NCBI GenBank assembly: GCA_038240295.1
Contig: JBBSDW010000010.1
Location: 1 to 38,014, forward strand
Length of the DNA: 38,014 bases
Source of the DNA: JABDDM01 sp038240295
Lineage (GTDB): Bacteria > Bacteroidota > Ignavibacteria > Palsa-1295
Direction: 5' to 3'
The position numbers were made by a program, and so were the translations under genes. Below are positions 1-8,318 of this stretch, piece by piece (the first letter of the stretch is position 1; every line of letters begins with the position of its first letter). A model generated the notes under the pieces. That model saw nothing but the letters and a program-made list of their open reading frames with translations. It was not told the origin of the DNA and did no database searches.

Positions 1-1389
1 CGGCTTAATACTTGTGAGCCACGCCTGCTCGAGATGTGCGAGTGACCGGCGATACGTCGATTCGAAATCGAGCGACTGATACACCTTAAGATACGAAGGC
101 GCGCCGTAGGTATCCAGCAGGTATCGAGAGAATGAGCCAGCGATCGTGTAGCTCGTGAACGAAGCATTGCTCGCGAATCCGGAAAACGACATGATCTCCT
201 GTACCCCCGAATGTGGGCGAGTCTGGATCACGCGAGCTGCCTGCTGACCGATAGAGCGAAGACCATCGTACGGAAGTTCGATCGACATCGCCACGCCTTC
301 CGTTAACCCTGTCGCCCAACTTACACTAAAGGGGAAGCTGCCAACCTCCGCCATGAGTAGATGGGTAAGCTCGTGCTTCAGCGTTCTGAGCGAGCCTTTC
401 GTGAGGTGCAACTCTCCGAGCCAGGGCTTCGCAATGCTCGCCGTACGCGTGCCGATGTATTCATACCTGCTATCGGAGTTTGGATAAATGTAAATCGTTA
501 GCTCGCGCGTAGTATCTTTCAGACCGAGTTGCTGCCGTATGGTATGCAAGTACCAGAGGACATTGCCCTTGATCAACCGCTGTTGATCCTGTGTAAAATC
601 ACCCGGAAGAAATCTGACGGTGGTCTGGGAGTTAACAGCGATCTTGCCGCGAAGAAAATTGTCCACACGCGCATGTGAGCTTTCTATGCGGAGATCGTCC
701 GACAAAAAGCCGATCGCGATCACAACGACAAGCGATACGATCAGTAGCACAAGAGACGCCGTTCGACGCAGCGGCCGCTTGCGCAGGCGCGCGAGTTGCA
801 GAAAAGCGATCGCGACTGCAAGCGCCATTATCTGAAAGATGGCATACCCCGCTGTCAAGGTTAACGCATCGTCCCAGACGAATCCTGGAAAGAATCCATA
901 CTGCCAACCGTAGGTGAAGATCTGCGGATTAATGTATCCTGGGAGAAACGAAAGAACAAGCGTACCAAACCAGATGGTTATATACAACAGCGTCGCCGAT
1001 CTTTTTTTACCAGCGAGCATTCCGCAAGCCGCTCCGAACGTGCTTGCAATGATCGTTGCAGGCAGCGCGACTTCAAGATAGAAGACGACTCCATCCCACA
1101 AAGCGCAATTCGAAATCAAAATCGCAGAAATGAGACTCGCTCCAATCGGAAGAACGAAAAGAAACAAGATCTCTGGGATGAGGACACGAAGCGAACGAGT
1201 TGCTTCCGGCTCGTCCCGAGTTCGTCTCGACACAAGCAATCCAACAACCAAGCTCAGCAGTATCGCAGAGAGTGATGAATACTCGAAGCCAAGCACCCGA
1301 AAAAGCGGGCTGCCGAAAATGATCACTCCCACACTTGAACCCAGGACTGCGACCGTGGCGATCAGGAGGCCCCTGCGACCTTGCTCCAT
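1..1389 (-). CDS. Membrane-embedded gluzincin metalloprotease (peptidase MA-like), C-terminus cut by window edge
   Basis: The frame is open from ATG at 1389 to the left edge (463 codons, no stop), so the C-terminus is missing. The N-terminal ~220 residues form about seven hydrophobic helices. A motif of the type GFFPGFxWDD lies in the loop between helices 5 and 6. After the last helix comes a soluble domain with the zinc motif HELTH (residues 339-343, bases 361-375). About 20 residues later is LTEGVA, the usual position of the third, glutamate ligand in gluzincins. Family knowledge: HExxH plus a downstream E resembles the peptidase MA family, and the active site would face the periplasm. An ATG also exists at 1422, but the 1389 start is preceded by GAGGAG about 10 nt upstream and the longer version is not. 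The substrate is unknown. It is divergent from the ABM gene, so 1390-1571 should hold two promoters. Confidence 0.72.
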   Translation of the reverse strand, partial: MEQGRRGLLIATVAVLGSSVGVIIFGSPLFRVLGFEYSSLSAILLSLVVGLLVSRRTRDEPEATRSLRVLIPEILFLFVLPIGASLISAILISNCALWDGVVFYLEVALPATIIASTFGAACGMLAGKKRSATLLYITIWFGTLVLSFLPGYINPQIFTYGWQYGFFPGFVWDDALTLTAGYAIFQIMALAVAIAFLQLARLRKRPLRRTASLVLLIVSLVVVIAIGFLSDDLRIESSHARVDNFLRGKIAVNSQTTVRFLPGDFTQDQQRLIKGNVLWYLHTIRQQLGLKDTTRELTIYIYPNSDSRYEYIGTRTASIAKPWLGELHLTKGSLRTLKHELTHLLMAEVGSFPFSVSWATGLTEGVAMSIELPYDGLRSIGQQAARVIQTRPHSGVQEIMSFSGFASNASFTSYTIAGSFSRYLLDTYGAPSYLKVYQSLDFESTYRRSLAHLEQAWLTSIKP

Positions 1390-1571
1390 CAAAAAACCAC
1401 TCCTCAATTCTTCTGATACCATGCGTAAAAATACTGCCAGAAAGAAACAATCGAGCGCGATTACAAGGCGACCCCATATAAGTCTGCGTAACTTTGCCCG
1501 GCGAGCCACCCATCAAGAGTGTGCACGCACAATTTTTTTTTCGGTTGACCATCCAGATTCATTTTAGCCAC

Positions 1572-1871
1572 ATGTCGGAAGCTACACTCGTTACAATTGC
1601 CTATACCGTCCGTGCCGAGAAACACGATCAGTACCTCACACTGATGAAAGGATTGCTCACGAGCATCAACGCGCAGCCCGGCGTGTCATGTGCGCTTTAT
1701 AAAGTTGACGACGAAGGAAACGGCTACGTCGAAGTCTATTCCTGCGAGTCGACCGAGGCTTACGATTCACTCGAAGACAATCTTGACGAAGCTTCTCGCG
1801 AAACGATCAATAAGATAGCCGGGGAATTCGTGACAAACCGCCAGTCGGTGACCGCGATGTCACGCGTCTGA
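1572..1871 (+). CDS. Antibiotic biosynthesis monooxygenase (ABM) fold protein
   Basis: This is a 99-residue protein starting at ATG 1572. It begins with a strand-forming TLVTIAYTV segment, followed by helix residues KHDQYLTLMKGLL. Next comes the characteristic PGVSCALYKVD...GYVEVYSCES, then a YDSLEDNLDE helix. This is the ferredoxin-like alpha/beta layout of the ABM/dimeric alpha-beta barrel superfamily. Members are often homodimeric, cofactor-free oxygenases or heme-degrading enzymes, but many have no known substrate. No catalytic residues could be assigned. It is a single gene, followed at 1893-1908 by a small GC hairpin and then tRNA-Val. In-frame extension upstream to 1494 is possible, but that stretch is low-complexity and lacks protein character. 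Confidence 0.7.
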   Translation: MSEATLVTIAYTVRAEKHDQYLTLMKGLLTSINAQPGVSCALYKVDDEGNGYVEVYSCESTEAYDSLEDNLDEASRETINKIAGEFVTNRQSVTAMSRV

Positions 1872-1892
1872 TGCATTCGAAGAGTTGGAACC

Positions 1893-1908
1893 GCCCCTGA
1901 AAAGGGGC
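1893..1908 (+). other. Small GC hairpin between the ABM gene and tRNA-Val
   Basis: GCCCCT and AGGGGC pair around a GAAA tetraloop. There is no T-run after it, so it is a weak terminator or a processing hairpin rather than a proven rho-independent terminator. Confidence 0.4.
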
Positions 1909-1933
1909 TGTTGAACCGGCGCTGAAAAAAAAC

Positions 1934-2007
1934 GGGCAATTGGCGCAGTTGGTTAGCGCGTTTCCTTGACATGGAAAAGGTCGCTGGTTCGAATCCAGTA
2001 TTGCCCA
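1934..2007 (+). tRNA. tRNA-Val (anticodon GAC)
   Basis: A full cloverleaf can be folded. The acceptor stem GGGCAAT/ATTGCCC has 7 perfect pairs and the D-arm is GCGC/GCGC. The anticodon stem TTTCC/GGAAA holds the loop TTGACAT, giving anticodon GAC (valine). The T-arm is GCTGG/CCAGT with TTCGAAT. The discriminator base is A at 2007 and the 3' CCA is not encoded, so a CCA-adding enzyme is needed. An inverted-repeat element begins 4 nt downstream. Confidence 0.96.
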
Positions 2008-2011
2008 CACA

Positions 2012-2253
2012 GTCTGAACCTTGATTTTATGAGATTTGGGGAGATTTTCAGAATTCTCTGCCCTCCCCAAGGTATCTCCCATCCCTCCGATCACCGCCAA
2101 ATCGGAAGCTCTTCAACTAGTTGTACTGAAGACGCCACACCGCGAAATCTATGGGCAGTCATGATTCGGGACGAGGTTAAGTTTGAATCGGTAACAGTTT
2201 CACCATCCTCATCCCAAAAATCTATTTCAATCTCATAAAATCAAGGTTCAGAC
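2012..2253. mobile_element. MITE-like element with perfect 25-bp terminal inverted repeats
   Basis: Bases 2012-2036 start GTCTGAACC and are the exact reverse complement of bases 2229-2253, which end GGTTCAGAC. The 192-bp interior has no convincing gene. It contains a secondary hairpin, TTGGGGAG (2036-2043) with CTCCCCAA (2063-2070). No clear target-site duplication is visible. The left end lies 4 nt after tRNA-Val and the right end abuts the ATG of the dioxygenase. The size and perfect ends fit a non-autonomous transposable element. From memory, intergenic repeats with GTCTGAACC...GGTTCAGAC ends are common in environmental genomes, but this was not checked. Confidence 0.7.
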
Positions 2254-3243
2254 ATGCCCTACTTGCTTCCACCGATTCAAGCCAATTCCTTCGCATGGTA
2301 CGGCAACGATATGTCGAATTCCGATGAATGGCTGATCACGTTATCTGCTTCCGATGTCGAGCAAGTGGAGCGTGCGGCAAAGCGAATCATCGAGTCGGGT
2401 TTGAAATTGGAGCGCATCACCGCGACGGATTTTCAACTCGGTACGTTTGCGAGAAAACTGCTCGAACTCAGACGAGAGTTGATCCAGGGCCGTGGCTTTG
2501 CATTGCTTCGGGGCCTCCCAACGAATCGCTACAGCGGGCAATACGCAAGCACGATCTTCTTCGGCATCGGCTCACATCTTGGCAGAGCGCGTCCCCAAAA
2601 TGCACAAGGACATTTGCTCGGGCATGTGAGAGATCTCGGTTTGACAAGTAACGATCCCAACGTGCGGGTTTACCAGACGAGCGAGCGCCAGACATTTCAC
2701 ACAGATTCGTCCGATGTCGTTGGGTTGCTTTGTCTGAAAACTGCAAAGCATGGAGGCTTTTCGCAGCTTGTGAGTTCGACCACGATCTTTAACGAAATGC
2801 GAAGACAGCGGCCTGACCTGCTCGCGCTTTTATTCGAACCGATCGCGACTGATCGTCGTGGCGAAGTACCGGAAGGAATGCTTCCGTATTTTCTCATCCC
2901 GGTCTTCAGTTACTACGAGGGCTATCTAACGGCGATCTATCAACGTCAATATATCGAATCGGCGCAACGGTTTGAAACTGCTCCTCGCTTGACCGCGAAG
3001 CACATTGAAGCACTCGATATGTTCGATTCACTGGCCAACTCCCCCGATCTGAATTTGTCAATGGCGCTCGAAGAAGGCGACATGCAGTTCGTCTACAATC
3101 ACACGCTCCTCCACGATCGAACCGCGTTTGAAGATTGGCCTGACGATGCACAAAAGAGACACCTGCTTCGTCTCTGGCTTGCCATTCCGGGAGATCGACC
3201 GCTCCCTCCGATTTTTGCAACGCGCTTTATCGACCGAGTTTAA
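2254..3243 (+). CDS. TauD-like Fe(II)/2-oxoglutarate-dependent dioxygenase
   Basis: A 329-residue protein with the layout of the TauD/clavaminate synthase-like family. The metal-binding pair is H149-x-D151 (QTFHTDSSD) and the distal histidine is probably H287 in YNHTLLHDRTAF. An arginine near residue 306 (RHLLRLWLAIP) sits where 2-oxoglutarate is bound. The sequence GRGFALLRGLP near residue 80 is the usual entry strand of the fold. Such enzymes hydroxylate or desaturate small molecules at an iron centre in the cytoplasm; the substrate cannot be told. ATG 2254 follows the inverted-repeat end directly, with AAGG 7 nt upstream lying inside the repeat. ATG 2311 (MSNSDEW) is an alternative start that would make the gene independent of the element. 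Confidence 0.85.
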   Translation: MPYLLPPIQANSFAWYGNDMSNSDEWLITLSASDVEQVERAAKRIIESGLKLERITATDFQLGTFARKLLELRRELIQGRGFALLRGLPTNRYSGQYASTIFFGIGSHLGRARPQNAQGHLLGHVRDLGLTSNDPNVRVYQTSERQTFHTDSSDVVGLLCLKTAKHGGFSQLVSSTTIFNEMRRQRPDLLALLFEPIATDRRGEVPEGMLPYFLIPVFSYYEGYLTAIYQRQYIESAQRFETAPRLTAKHIEALDMFDSLANSPDLNLSMALEEGDMQFVYNHTLLHDRTAFEDWPDDAQKRHLLRLWLAIPGDRPLPPIFATRFIDRV

Positions 3244-3298
3244 GCGTCAAGAAGCGTTCTCCTACTTAGCTCTTTCCTGAACTGTCTCAGTGTTGCCG

Positions 3299-3306
3299 TA
3301 TTTTTG
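3299..3306 (+). promoter_or_regulatory. Bacteroidota-type -7 element TATTTTTG before pyk
   Basis: TATTTTTG fits the TAnnTTTG consensus of the Bacteroidota primary sigma factor. The surrounding 14 bases, CGTATTTTTGCAGC (3297-3310), recur exactly upstream of thyX (18441-18454). The pyk ATG at 3313 is only 7 nt downstream, so the transcript would be leaderless or nearly so. No clear -33 element was found. Confidence 0.4.
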
Positions 3307-3312
3307 CAGCAC

Positions 3313-4752
3313 ATGATTCAACCAAAAACAAAAATAATCGCGACACTCGGACCGTCATCACAGACGGAGGAGCGCATCGAGGCCATGATCCATGCAGGCA
3401 TGGATATCGCCCGACTCAATTTTTCGCATTCGACAACGGAGGTTCACATCGAACTTGCCGAGATGGTCCGCCGCGTTAGCGACCGGCTTGGGCGCCACAT
3501 CGCTGTTATCGGCGATCTGCCCGGGCCGAAACTTCGTACCGGCGAAGTCGCTGATCCGAACGGCATCTTGCTTGTAACCGGCGAGCAAGTTCGGCTATGT
3601 TATGATTCGATCCCAACGACGAGCGAACGCATAACTACGACCTATCCGCATCTCGGTGAGGACGTAGGAATAGGCGATCCGATCCTGCTTGACGATGGCG
3701 CGATCGAGCTTATTGTATCCGAGCGTATTTCTGGCGAAGAGATCAATGCGCTCGTCAAGAACGGCGGCATATTGAAAAGTCACAAGGGGATCAATTTTCC
3801 CGCTTCGCAACTTCGAATCCCCGCACTTACCGATCATGACAAAGAGCTTGTTCGTATTGCTATTCGAGAGATCAAGGTCGATGCGCTTGCCTTAAGTTTT
3901 GTTCGAAAGGCGCAGGATCTTCGCGAGCTGCGCCTGTTTCTGAAATCCGAACTTGGCGACACGGTCACGCCGATCATTGCAAAGATCGAAAAACCCGAAG
4001 CTGTCGAGAATATCAAAGACATTCTCGCCGAAACGGACATGATCATGGTCGCGCGCGGTGATCTTGGCGTCGAGATGCCCCTCGAGCGTGTGCCGCCAAT
4101 CCAAAAACGAATCATCGATCTTGCGAACGCACGTGGCGTACCCGTGATTACGGCGACACAGATGCTCGAGTCGATGATCTCGCATCCGAGGCCGACACGT
4201 GCGGAGACGAGCGATGTGGCAAATGCTGTATTCGATGGATCCGATTGCGTTATGCTCTCCGCCGAATCGAGTGCTGGGCTTTATCCGATCGAAGCGGTTC
4301 GCACTATGCGCGAGATCATCATTTCGGCGGAGGTATCTGGCTACGTTCGCAAGGGGACAGATTTCATGATCCCCAGCGATGAAAAAGAGAATGCGACAGA
4401 TTCTGTCGCACGTGCTGCCTGCGTACTCGCGGAGGAAGTCGCCGCGCAAACGATCATTTGTGCGACGCTCTCCGGCAGAAGCGCTCGTTATCTGGCAAAA
4501 TATCGATATTCAAAACAGGTGATCGCAATGTCTACGGATGATGCGGCACTTCGACGGATGTCGTTCTACCACGGCGTGACACCATTACGGATGGAAGCGA
4601 TCAAGAGCTTCGATGAAACCCTCATCAGCATGATCTCGATCGCACAACGCAAGGGACTCTTGGGCCAATCGGGCTGGGTCGTCCTTACTGCAGGGCACCC
4701 GATCTTCCAGGTGAGCCACACGAACATCGTGAAGGTCCACTTTCTTGGTTGA
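3313..4752 (+). CDS. pyk: Pyruvate kinase
   Basis: Converts phosphoenolpyruvate and ADP to pyruvate and ATP, the last step of glycolysis, in the cytoplasm. The protein is 479 aa from ATG 3313, normal for the family. It opens with TKIIATLGPSS and IARLNFSH. It carries the catalytic lysine region IIAKIEKPEAV, the metal-binding MVARGDLGVEM, the signature ITATQMLESM, and PTRAETSDVANAVFDG followed by DCVMLSAESSAG. In that last motif many homologues have ET where this one has ES. The C-terminal allosteric domain is present and ends VKVHFLG. A TTG at 3304 would add three residues and seems less likely. It converges with the glycosyltransferase gene, with only 11 nt between the ends. Confidence 0.97.
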   Translation: MIQPKTKIIATLGPSSQTEERIEAMIHAGMDIARLNFSHSTTEVHIELAEMVRRVSDRLGRHIAVIGDLPGPKLRTGEVADPNGILLVTGEQVRLCYDSIPTTSERITTTYPHLGEDVGIGDPILLDDGAIELIVSERISGEEINALVKNGGILKSHKGINFPASQLRIPALTDHDKELVRIAIREIKVDALALSFVRKAQDLRELRLFLKSELGDTVTPIIAKIEKPEAVENIKDILAETDMIMVARGDLGVEMPLERVPPIQKRIIDLANARGVPVITATQMLESMISHPRPTRAETSDVANAVFDGSDCVMLSAESSAGLYPIEAVRTMREIIISAEVSGYVRKGTDFMIPSDEKENATDSVARAACVLAEEVAAQTIICATLSGRSARYLAKYRYSKQVIAMSTDDAALRRMSFYHGVTPLRMEAIKSFDETLISMISIAQRKGLLGQSGWVVLTAGHPIFQVSHTNIVKVHFLG

Positions 4753-4763
4753 TCTGTTTTGGG

Positions 4764-5893
4764 TCAGCTCGTTGATTCGGCCAACGCGATCTCACGATCT
4801 TTCCATTTCACTCCTTTCGTCAAATACATGAACGGAGTTGAAATGGCGAGGACAACGAGGTACGCTTCATAGAAACAAAAATACCGTAGCCACGAAAGCC
4901 GATCAGCGGCCCGCATCACAAGCCAGACAAGGATCAGATCGGCGCACCACTTGATCGCGATTACTGCAATGGCCTCGCGAACCGGCAGAAGAAACGGTGC
5001 CAGCACCATCGTCACGTTGCCGATCAACGCGAGCGAGAAGATCGCGAGCGTTTCGGTACTTAATTTCCCTCCATCTTTTGCCCAGCGCCTGCGCTGCGCC
5101 CACCAGGTTCGAACATCCGGACATGCACTGCTTGTCACGATGAGATCCTTATCGAGCACAAATTGGACGCGCCAGTCGGGATTGGCCCACATGCCGTTAA
5201 AGAGCGCAAAATCCTCCGCAATACAAAACGGAAGATTTCTCAGGCCGCCGACCGCGCGATAAGCTGCCATTCGGATCGACATATTGTTGCCGATGGCACT
5301 GAGTGGAATGGATAAATTCGCGGCGCCGAGCTCGATCGACTCAAGATAGGCGTGATCGATCGACTGCACCCGCTCCAGGCTGTCGGTCCATCGAGCAGAG
5401 TCACAGCAGCCGCCATTCCCGTGGTTGGTTGATACGCAGCGAGTCCTTGTTTGATCCACCGCGAAGGAACGGCGCAATCGGCATCGGTAATGAAAGCAAC
5501 TTCTCCGGTTGCGACATCGAGCGCTTGCGCAAGTGCCCTGGACTTCCCAACTAAGTGATCGGCAGTGGGCATCGATTGAAGTATTCGAAGATTGGTTACT
5601 CGCTTTGAATGAGCGAGCAGACGAGCCCGTGTGTCATCGGTCGAGCCATCGTCGATGATCTGTAGTTCGCGCAGCTTCTTCGGATAGTCGATCGCCGAGA
5701 GCGACTTCAGGCACCGTTCGACATCCTTCTCTTCGTTTCGCATGCAAACGATGACCGAACATTTTGTTCGTTCGCCAAACGAACGGCGCTCGGGCAACTC
5801 ATTGGCATGTCTCTTTCCTTTATTTACACCAAGGCGAAGCAGCAGATGCTGGGCAAAATAGAGAGCGGCAACCATCAGCAGGAGTTCGCTCAT
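4764..5893 (-). pseudogene. GT2 glycosyltransferase disrupted by a single frameshift
   Basis: Two overlapping reading frames together give one family 2 glycosyltransferase of about 375 aa. The first (from ATG 5893) has an N-terminal membrane helix, then KCSVIVCMRNEE, the nucleotide-sugar motif DDGSTDDT and metal motif DADC. Reading must then slip by one base near 5380-5392 (DGPT to SLERV). The second frame supplies the acceptor-site EDFALF, the QRRRW (QxxRW) motif and three C-terminal membrane helices. Parts on both sides are well conserved, so the shift is either a recent mutation or an assembly error; no slippery heptamer is seen there. Its start codon overlaps the stop of the upstream flippase-like gene (ATGA), so the two were translationally coupled. 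QxxRW with flanking helices suggests a membrane-bound enzyme making a glycolipid or polysaccharide. Confidence 0.8.
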
Positions 5894-6990
5894 GGCGAGC
5901 TTTTATCCGTGACGCCTTCGAGCGGGTCACCAAGATGCTCGCTGATGGAAGACCACTTTACCTTGCGGATCGTGAAGAGCAATCCGAAGCCCACGATGAT
6001 CCACAGGAACTGACGCAACCGTTTGATGACGATAAACGCGGCAGCACCCGCTCTGGGAGCACCGATGCTTTCGAAGAATGCAATGTAGGCCGCATCTTGA
6101 AGACCGATTCCGGACGGAATAAAAAAGGCGATCGAGCGAAGGAAGGCGCAAATGATCTCAATCTCGTACGACGTACCCATCGAGGTATGCAGACCGAGCG
6201 CTCGTGCGATCAGGTGCGTTTCCATTCCGTCGATACTCCACATGATCGCGAAGAAGAGCCCGCTGATCCAGAGTCGACGCGAGCTTGAACCTCCAAACTC
6301 AGCGAGCTCTTGTTTAAGGTCCGAAAAATTTTCTTCATGCGAGGTGATCCATTTGCTCAAAAAACCGACGCGGATCTTGCGCAGCGCATTATGAAGCTTG
6401 TCTAGCGATGCTTCGTGGGAGCTAAGATAGATCAGCGAAGTGTAGAGCAGCACAGCGATTCCACTCGCGAGAAGGAGCAACCACCCCAGATAGGCGCTGC
6501 CGGAGAGGATCATCGGCGAAACATCCAAAAGCCAGCCGAACGTAAATGTGGTGACGATTAACGTCAGGATGGCTTGGGAATCGGCCAGCAGGAAGGTCCG
6601 CAAGGCGACGCTTGCGGTGCCGCAGGCGAGGCTGAGTCCAAACTCTCGTTTGAGCAGCCATGCTTTCAACGGATCCGCAATGATCGCACCCATCGGCACC
6701 GTGCTGACTACCGCTTCGGAGGCAATCCTTACACGCGCCATTGACCAGAGAGAATCGCGCTTCCCATTTCGTGGAAGTAGCAACTGCCAAGCTTTAGCAT
6801 CGAATGCTGCACCTGCGATCGCAGGCAGGGAGATCAGCACCAGCGACACGATCGGAAGGGTCGCGATGAGTGCAAGAGAGCTCGCAACGTCCGTCTCGCG
6901 CCAGATCTTCACGACAAAATATCCGCCGATCAAAAGGCCGACCGCTGCGAGGATATAGGATAGTGCTCTCGACTTTTTCTGGCTCAACAT
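5890..6990 (-). CDS. Flippase-like / lysylphosphatidylglycerol synthase transmembrane family protein (YbhN/AglD/HpnL-like)
   Basis: A 366-residue multi-spanning membrane protein from ATG 6990. Eight or so hydrophobic segments include SYILAAVGLLIGGYFVV at the N-terminus. Typical family elements are PLKAWLLKREFG near residue 108 and, near the C-terminus, IAFFIPSGIGLQDAAYIAFFES (shown in part: FIPSGIGLQDAAY). The C-terminus SISEHLGDP is cytoplasmic. Members flank glycosyltransferases and are thought to move lipid-linked sugars or related lipids across the membrane; HpnL and AglD are relatives. It overlaps the following GT2 gene by 4 nt, suggesting the pair acts on one glycolipid. With the partner frameshifted, its present role is uncertain. 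Confidence 0.82.
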   Translation of the reverse strand: MLSQKKSRALSYILAAVGLLIGGYFVVKIWRETDVASSLALIATLPIVSLVLISLPAIAGAAFDAKAWQLLLPRNGKRDSLWSMARVRIASEAVVSTVPMGAIIADPLKAWLLKREFGLSLACGTASVALRTFLLADSQAILTLIVTTFTFGWLLDVSPMILSGSAYLGWLLLLASGIAVLLYTSLIYLSSHEASLDKLHNALRKIRVGFLSKWITSHEENFSDLKQELAEFGGSSSRRLWISGLFFAIMWSIDGMETHLIARALGLHTSMGTSYEIEIICAFLRSIAFFIPSGIGLQDAAYIAFFESIGAPRAGAAAFIVIKRLRQFLWIIVGFGLLFTIRKVKWSSISEHLGDPLEGVTDKSSP

Positions 6991-7047
6991 CGTTTCTTAT
7001 TCGATCAAAACCGTTTTGGACGCATAATTTGACACAACGAGAATTCC

Positions 7048-7161
7048 TTGGAAGCTAAAAAAGCGCCGGAAGTTCCCGCGCAAATCGATGTGAGTCGTCT
7101 CGAAGCCCGAGATATGGGTTCAATCTTAAAAAAGGTGGTTGCTGAAGGAACGATTAGGTAA
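7048..7161 (+). CDS. Possible 37-aa small protein
   Basis: TTG at 7048 opens a short frame encoding a charged peptide that begins MEAKKAPEVPAQIDVSRL and ends KKVVAEGTIR, stopping at TAA 7159-7161. The composition (acidic/basic alternation, codon use like the neighbours) looks protein-like, but no strong ribosome binding site is seen and no family is recognised. It lies in the 284-nt gap between the flippase-like gene and the secreted protein gene. It may equally be a remnant of a longer gene. Confidence 0.25.
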   Translation: MEAKKAPEVPAQIDVSRLEARDMGSILKKVVAEGTIR

Positions 7162-7274
7162 CGTTCGCTTTTGGTATGCGGAAATACCTTCTGTCAAACT
7201 AACACAGTACGAAATTATGGGCCTACCCAGCTTTTTCTCCACTCCGATCTTCTCCGTCGCTTCTCCGTCGCTTC

Positions 7275-7943
7275 TTGGTACTTAGCCTGTTGCTAGTTCT
7301 GTTTCTTAGCGACTCGACCAAATCCGCTAATGCCTGCCTCGGGCCAGTACGTCCCTTCAAAATAACGAGCGCCCATTTCGTGCCAACCAAAATGAATCCG
7401 GGCATTGGCGATACGGCCTTCCTCGGACTCACATTTGTGCCCAGTTATACGGGGCTCGCACATATCCGTCTTGATTTTCCGGGGTACATTGTTCCTTTTG
7501 GCGCAAGTGTCGGATCCAAATTCAGCGATACACTCGTCCAAGTTGACTCCGGTGTCATTTATCACGATTCGATTCCGTTTAACCTCACTGCCTGCGGATC
7601 GAGTATAGTGGAGTTCGCGCTGTTAGTCGACTCCTCAATTGCTCTTTCGCATAACGTTGGCCGATTTACCAACGATTATGTGGATGTCGAACATTCGGCG
7701 TCGGTTTTTACAGTCTCTTACTCTACCACACGTCTGGACAAAATAGACACTCTCATTCTTGACAACCGAACGCAAGGAGTTTCAACACTAAATATCTCGG
7801 GAAAGGTGACATACGCCGACCTAGATCAGCATAGGGAACAAGGCGCATTCGGTGCGAATGTGATCTTAGTGTTCGTCAAGCGAAATGCGGACGGCTCGTC
7901 CTCTAATGGTTCGTGGGCACACCCGGCCTTAAGAAGGTATTAA
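7275..7943 (+). CDS. Secreted protein of unknown function, probably truncated
   Basis: About 222 residues. The start is unclear: the frame is open from 7203 and the only usual start codon in it is TTG 7275. Translation upstream gives basic residues LLRRF just before the hydrophobic core, as expected for a signal peptide. An ATG at 7217 lies in another frame, one base out, next to a tandem 11-bp CTTCTCCGTCG repeat. The mature part starts near ACLGPVRPF and is rich in beta strands. The last third (NISGKVTYADLDQH...GANVILVFV) resembles a carboxypeptidase-regulatory-like beta sandwich. The frame ends abruptly, and a different frame then continues with TolB-like sequence. This suggests the gene once ran on into the propeller remnants and is now broken. 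Confidence 0.45.
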   Translation: MVLSLLLVLFLSDSTKSANACLGPVRPFKITSAHFVPTKMNPGIGDTAFLGLTFVPSYTGLAHIRLDFPGYIVPFGASVGSKFSDTLVQVDSGVIYHDSIPFNLTACGSSIVEFALLVDSSIALSHNVGRFTNDYVDVEHSASVFTVSYSTTRLDKIDTLILDNRTQGVSTLNISGKVTYADLDQHREQGAFGANVILVFVKRNADGSSSNGSWAHPALRRY

Positions 7944-8318
7944 GCATGTTTCCCGATTGGTCGCCAGATGAGAAAAGTATCGTCTTCGGTGCAGCACACA
8001 TTGCCGATGAACCGCCTGGTACATTTACGTCCCTACGATCTTAAAGTACTTCAACTGACCCTGCACGGATTCAGTATCGGATCCGCTGAAGGTGCTGCGG
8101 GATGCAAAGCTTCGTAGCTTAGGGCTGTTTGTCTTTTGTGCTGCGCCTTCATCTCGCCCTATCAATGGCACATCCTTGGCCTCTTTTTCGTCGACTGCAT
8201 TCCAACGCCTCCGCTGCATGGTATTCCGGTTCAGCGAGCCCTTGCCGGTTACCTCTCGGCTAAGCCTGGTTGCGGTTATTCAACTCGTCGATCACTGACT
8301 TCCAATCGACGAGGCGGA
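7914..8318 (+). pseudogene. Decayed TolB-like beta-propeller remnant
   Basis: Short stretches in different frames match the TolB/WD40-like propeller pattern. FPDWSPDEKSIVFGAA (7950-7995) is a near-consensus blade. A one-base shift leads to YDLKVLQLTLHG and then EGAAG. Later pieces are FISPYQWHILGLFFVD in one frame and RPINGTSLASFSS in another (8150-8210). At least three frame changes and stops are needed to join them, so this is not a functional gene. It follows the broken secreted-protein frame and was probably its C-terminal half or its operon partner. Propellers of this type sit in the periplasm or outside the cell. Apart from these fragments, nothing is seen before the small membrane protein. 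Confidence 0.55.

Noticed and set aside
1760..2100. - strand reading frames with GFEPATF and DSNQRP phrases
   Set aside because: These are antisense to tRNA-Val; such peptides are common false proteins from tRNA genes.
3892..4449. 185-residue - strand frame
   Set aside because: Antisense shadow of pyruvate kinase.
5375..5400. Programmed frameshifting in the GT2 gene
   Set aside because: No slippery heptamer or downstream pseudoknot is visible at the junction.
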